Positions 61,277 to 64,000 of a stretch of 64,000 nucleotides of DNA are shown here, in pieces (within the stretch, counting starts at the first letter, position 1; every line of letters begins with the position of its first letter). The notes under the pieces were generated by a model. That model made no database searches. It worked only from the letters and a program-made list of their open reading frames with translations, and was not told the DNA's origin. Source of the stretch: Chloroflexota bacterium (lineage in GTDB: Bacteria > Chloroflexota > Anaerolineae > Aggregatilineales > Phototrophicaceae); assembly GCA_013388745.1 (NCBI GenBank), contig JACAER010000006.1, positions 62,001-126,000 on the forward strand. The letters run 5' to 3'. Made by a program: the position numbers and the translations under genes.

Positions 61277-62394
61277 AGCAGGCCGCTCTCCTCTCTCCCG
61301 CGCGCGTAGGCTTGCAGCGCGTAGTAAATCGGCCTTAGCTGAAAATCTGTGCCCACCAGCGCGAAATTATCCGGATAGCTGTAGGTCAGAGTCGGGAAAC
61401 GAAACGCCCAGATACACAGGTTTTCCAGCCACGGCCAGTGATTTTCTGCCCAGCGAAAAGCGTCCAGCGTATAGGCGATGCGCAGCGACGGGCGCACGGC
61501 CTTCGTCCAGCGTGGGCTGTCGTTCCAGCCGCTTTCGGTGATAAACACCGGCGTGTCGGCGTCGCCGTATTCGACCATCAGCGCCCGCAGCAGTTCCGCG
61601 CGCCGGAAATTGAGCGCATCAGGCGCGGGCTGTGCTTCCGGCGCTTCGGTGAAGCCATAGGTATGCACGGCTAGCGCATCGAAGTAATCGGCTGCGCCCG
61701 CTTCATACAGCGCGCGCAGATACAGCAAATCGTTCAGGCCGTGCGGACTGCCTTCTGGCTCCAGCGTCGGCGCCAGCGCCCCCGCCAGAATCATCACATG
61801 TGAGTTCGCGGCGTGCGCGACCGCATAAACCGCTTGCAGCAGCCGCGCATACGCCGCCGGATTCACCTGCGCGAAGCCCCACTCAAACGCCAGATTCGGC
61901 TCGTTCCAGATGATGATATGGTCAATGTCGCCGGCATAACGCGCGACAAAATCGGCCACGAACTGCGCGAAATCATCATACGACTCTTCTGGCAGCGTGT
62001 TGAGCGTGGTCAGCGCTTGCGCTGTTTCTGGACGTGCCCAGAACGGCACCAGTCCCAGCCGCGCGATAATGCGCAAGCCCTGATTACGCGCATGGCGCAC
62101 GATGCGATCAAACACAAACCAGTGGTACGAGTCCCGGCGGTCTTCGACATAGGCCCAGGGGAAAAATTCGACAATCGTGCTCGCGCCCATCTCGCGCACC
62201 AGTTGCAGCGTGCGTTGAATTTTCCATTCGTCGGCCTCGTCGATCAGGCGTGTGTGTACGCACACCTGGGGATGCAGCGTGTCTACGCTTTGCGGCGTTT
62301 CCAACAGCGCGCGCGGCCCCGCCGGGCGCAGCGCCCCCAGCAGCAGCCACAGCAGCGCCAACCGTACCGTCCAGGCTGTCACCCGCGCCAACAT
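61249..62394 (-). CDS. Glycoside hydrolase clan A-like protein (GH5/GH39-type barrel)
   Basis: A 381-residue protein anchored by an N-terminal hydrophobic segment (LARVTAWTVRLALLWLLLGAL). The TIM-barrel of clan GH-A is visible: FFPWAYVEDRRDSYHWFVFDRIVRHARNQGLRIIARL. The acid/base Glu lies in IIIWNEPNLAFEWG after strand 4 and the nucleophile Glu in VFITESGWND after strand 7. It may cleave beta-glycosidic bonds outside the cell; substrate unknown. Its C-terminus ends LLWLPPPQEP and overlaps the binding-protein gene. The start is uncertain: 62394 begins just before the membrane segment, while a longer frame reaches a TTG at 62478; AAAGGAG at about 62439-62445 hints that translation may begin farther upstream. 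Confidence 0.75.
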   Translation of the reverse strand: MLARVTAWTVRLALLWLLLGALRPAGPRALLETPQSVDTLHPQVCVHTRLIDEADEWKIQRTLQLVREMGASTIVEFFPWAYVEDRRDSYHWFVFDRIVRHARNQGLRIIARLGLVPFWARPETAQALTTLNTLPEESYDDFAQFVADFVARYAGDIDHIIIWNEPNLAFEWGFAQVNPAAYARLLQAVYAVAHAANSHVMILAGALAPTLEPEGSPHGLNDLLYLRALYEAGAADYFDALAVHTYGFTEAPEAQPAPDALNFRRAELLRALMVEYGDADTPVFITESGWNDSPRWTKAVRPSLRIAYTLDAFRWAENHWPWLENLCIWAFRFPTLTYSYPDNFALVGTDFQLRPIYYALQAYARGREESGLLWLPPPQEP

Positions 62395-62444
62395 TGGCGC
62401 GCCCCACGACGCAAGACGCTTAAAAGCAGCGATAACGCTCTCCT

Positions 62445-63091
62445 TTATCTCAGGTGGACGGAAGCCGCCAGCGCGCAATGATCGGATGCCTGTGACTGTG
62501 GGATCACAAAAGCGCTAAAAAGTGCGTCTGGCGTGCCGAAAATCCGGTCGATGCGCACGGTGGGATTGCGCGAATTCGCCGTGAAAGCCGCCGAATCGCC
62601 GGCTTCGTCCTGCGCGCTGATAAACCCGACATCAAAGAACATCTGCATATCGACAACCCCCGGTTGGCTGTTCATATCGCCCGTGACCAATGTGTATCGG
62701 CGGCAGGGGCAAACACATAATAGGGCATGTTCAAACGCGCCGCCAGCCAGTCCAGCATCTCCAGACTCCCGCCGTTCAACCAGCCGCGCGCCACCTCTTG
62801 CAGTGTCACCACATCGGGATTCTGCGCGGCGATCACCTGCGCCTGCGCTTCGGGATCAACCACACCTGCTGTATTGACACCGCGAAAACTTTCGGCGTCC
62901 GGCAGCGCGTTCGTGGACGGCGGCGTGCGCACAAACAGAAACAGCGCCGCGACGGCTAATGCGCTTGGCAGCGCGAGCGCCCACGCCAACCCATAGGTTC
63001 CGACCTTATTTTCACGCGGGCGCGCCAGCGCGTTCAGCGCCAGCAGCAGTGTCAGCGCAACGAGCGCCATATGCGGCGGTGATTTTTTCAT
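62445..63091 (-). pseudogene. Broken endonuclease/exonuclease/phosphatase (EEP) family gene
   Basis: The first frame (63091-62672) encodes a membrane-anchored N-terminus (LVALTLLLALNALA; LPSALAVAALFLFV), then VVTLQEVARGWLNGG with the metal-binding Glu, and stops after HWSRAI. A second frame (62690-62445) carries the C-terminal half: VTGDMNSQP, RIDRIFGT and SDHCALAASV. The central third of the domain (with the catalytic His and strand motifs, roughly 100 residues) is missing. The pieces join near 62680 by a deletion and frame change, so the gene is probably inactive. An assembly deletion is an alternative. Confidence 0.7.
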
Positions 63092-63170
63092 GTTAAACCA
63101 GCTTTGTGGAAAGTACCCTGATAAACGCCTCTCAGTTTAACAAGGTTAGGGTAATTTTTGTCAAACGCGA

Positions 63171-63176
63171 TATAAT
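63171..63176 (+). promoter_or_regulatory. Putative -10 box of the response regulator gene
   Basis: TATAAT 34 bases before the ATG at 63210, followed by a T-run; the -35 region is weak. Confidence 0.45.
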
Positions 63177-63209
63177 TTTTTTAATTCTTGGGTTCCGAAG
63201 GTGCGGCCT

Positions 63210-64000
63210 ATGGAAACCGGCTCTGTGGATCTACAGTTAGCCCGTCTCTTAATTGTGGATGACGATCCTGCCAACCTGATGCTGCTGCGGCGCATTTTTG
63301 ACCGCGATTACAGCGTAGACTGTGCCCAGAACGGGCAAGAAGCGCTGGTCGCGCTGGCCCAGGGGTCTTGCGATCTGGTGCTGCTCGACATCATGATGCC
63401 CAAAATCAACGGCCTGCAACTGCTGCAAATCATCCGCAGCACGCCAGAAACCTCAGCGCTGCCCGTGATTCTGATTTCGGCGCTGACCGACGCGCATGAC
63501 ATCGTGCGTGGGCTGGAACTGGGCGCCAACGATTACATCACTAAACCGGTTGATGTACAGGTGGTCATGGCGCGCGTGTACACTCAGCTTACGCTCAAAC
63601 GCCTGATGGAAGAACGCAACCAGACCATTCGCAACCTGCAAGTCACGCAGGAAATGCGCGAACGGTTCTTCCGTATCGCCGCGCATGACCTGAAAGGCCC
63701 GCTCGCCAATATGCGTTTGGCCTGTCATCTGCTGCGCACCTCCACACGCGAACTGCCCGGCACACAGGAAACGCTCGACGCGCTCGGCATGTCGCTGGAA
63801 AAAATGCAGGAAGTCATCAATGATCTGCTCGATTCGGCGGCCATCCAGAGCGGCAAACTCGACCTGAAAATCGACTGCGTGCCGGCAGACCGCCTGATGT
63901 GGGACATCATGATGCAGTACGAACCCGCCGCGACGCGCAAAGAAATCACGCTCGCCGTGACCAGCGCCAACGGCATGGCCGAAATGGACTATGCGCGCAT
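63210..64000 (+). CDS. Hybrid response regulator / histidine kinase (3' partial)
   Basis: The frame is open to the end of the window (263 codons seen). Residues 11-128 are a CheY-like receiver: LLIVDDDPANLML with the acidic pocket, phosphoacceptor Asp60 in LVLLDIMMPKINGLQLL, Thr/Ser in LISALTD and Lys112 in YITKPVDV. A coiled coil follows (about 130-152). Residues from about 153 form the dimerisation domain with H-box FRIAAHDLKGPLANMRL (His159). The ATP-binding domain lies past the window. The order receiver-kinase is that of a hybrid that acts on a downstream partner. Start chosen from GAAGGTG upstream of the ATG. Confidence 0.9.
   Translation, partial: METGSVDLQLARLLIVDDDPANLMLLRRIFDRDYSVDCAQNGQEALVALAQGSCDLVLLDIMMPKINGLQLLQIIRSTPETSALPVILISALTDAHDIVRGLELGANDYITKPVDVQVVMARVYTQLTLKRLMEERNQTIRNLQVTQEMRERFFRIAAHDLKGPLANMRLACHLLRTSTRELPGTQETLDALGMSLEKMQEVINDLLDSAAIQSGKLDLKIDCVPADRLMWDIMMQYEPAATRKEITLAVTSANGMAEMDYAR

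Overview
This window looks like chromosomal DNA from a bacterium of the phylum Chloroflexota, most likely near Anaerolineae. This is inferred from gene content, high GC and dense two-strand coding; there is no rRNA to settle it. Typical elements are a sugar ABC transporter without its own ATPase, many secreted or lipoprotein proteins, Ser/Thr kinases with sensor domains, myo-inositol-1-phosphate synthase, and the histidine phosphatase / DUF3090 / SCO1664 trio otherwise best known from actinobacteria. There are no prophage genes, no CRISPR array and no transposase.

Layout. 1-3.8 kb: a cut-off sarcosine-oxidase-type amine oxidase, a ketol-acid-reductoisomerase-like protein with a degraded active site, a DUF6585-like membrane protein and an SDR. 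3.9-7.4 kb: sugar ABC transporter (binding protein plus two permeases) with an intercistronic hairpin. 7.4-7.9 kb: two CAU tRNA genes; the initiator tRNA is split by a ~251-nt group I intron. 8-12.2 kb: secreted type I pullulanase with a duplicated pair of X25-like modules. 12.3-15.9 kb: thioesterase, acyl-CoA ligase, M28 peptidase. 16-16.9 kb: DUF433/DUF5615 toxin-antitoxin pair and a MITE-like palindrome. 17-24.7 kb: MazG fusion, tRNA-Pro, membrane-anchored HTH protein, sigma-factor relic, TPR-like and NYN-domain proteins, methyltransferase and DUF6285. 25-28 kb: acyltransferase, then a divergent kinase-like / PP2C pair. 28-37 kb: ABC-F protein, FMN oxidase, VanZ, GT39-like protein, and two solute-binding-like proteins, one carrying a VWA domain. 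37.5-46.3 kb: repeat lipoprotein, nitrilase-family enzyme, inositol-phosphate synthase, S33 peptidase, GT-C-like membrane protein, C39 peptidase. 46.5-52 kb: receptor Ser/Thr kinase with an RbsB-like sensor, overlapping a TolB-like protein; a SelW-like selenoprotein whose Sec codon is an in-frame UGA; an amino-acid binding protein and ATPase without permease. 52-64 kb: class A PBP, PAP2-like protein, the phosphatase/DUF3090/SCO1664 operon, 5'-nucleotidase, a second binding protein, a glycosidase-like protein, a broken nuclease gene and a response-regulator/histidine-kinase hybrid that runs off the end.

The two findings most likely to be missed by automatic annotation are the intron-split initiator tRNA (7467-7789) and the selenoprotein (49685-49969). 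Start sites were chosen from Shine-Dalgarno spacing and signal-peptide position, and several differ from the longest ORF. Family assignments come from recognised motifs, not from database searches.
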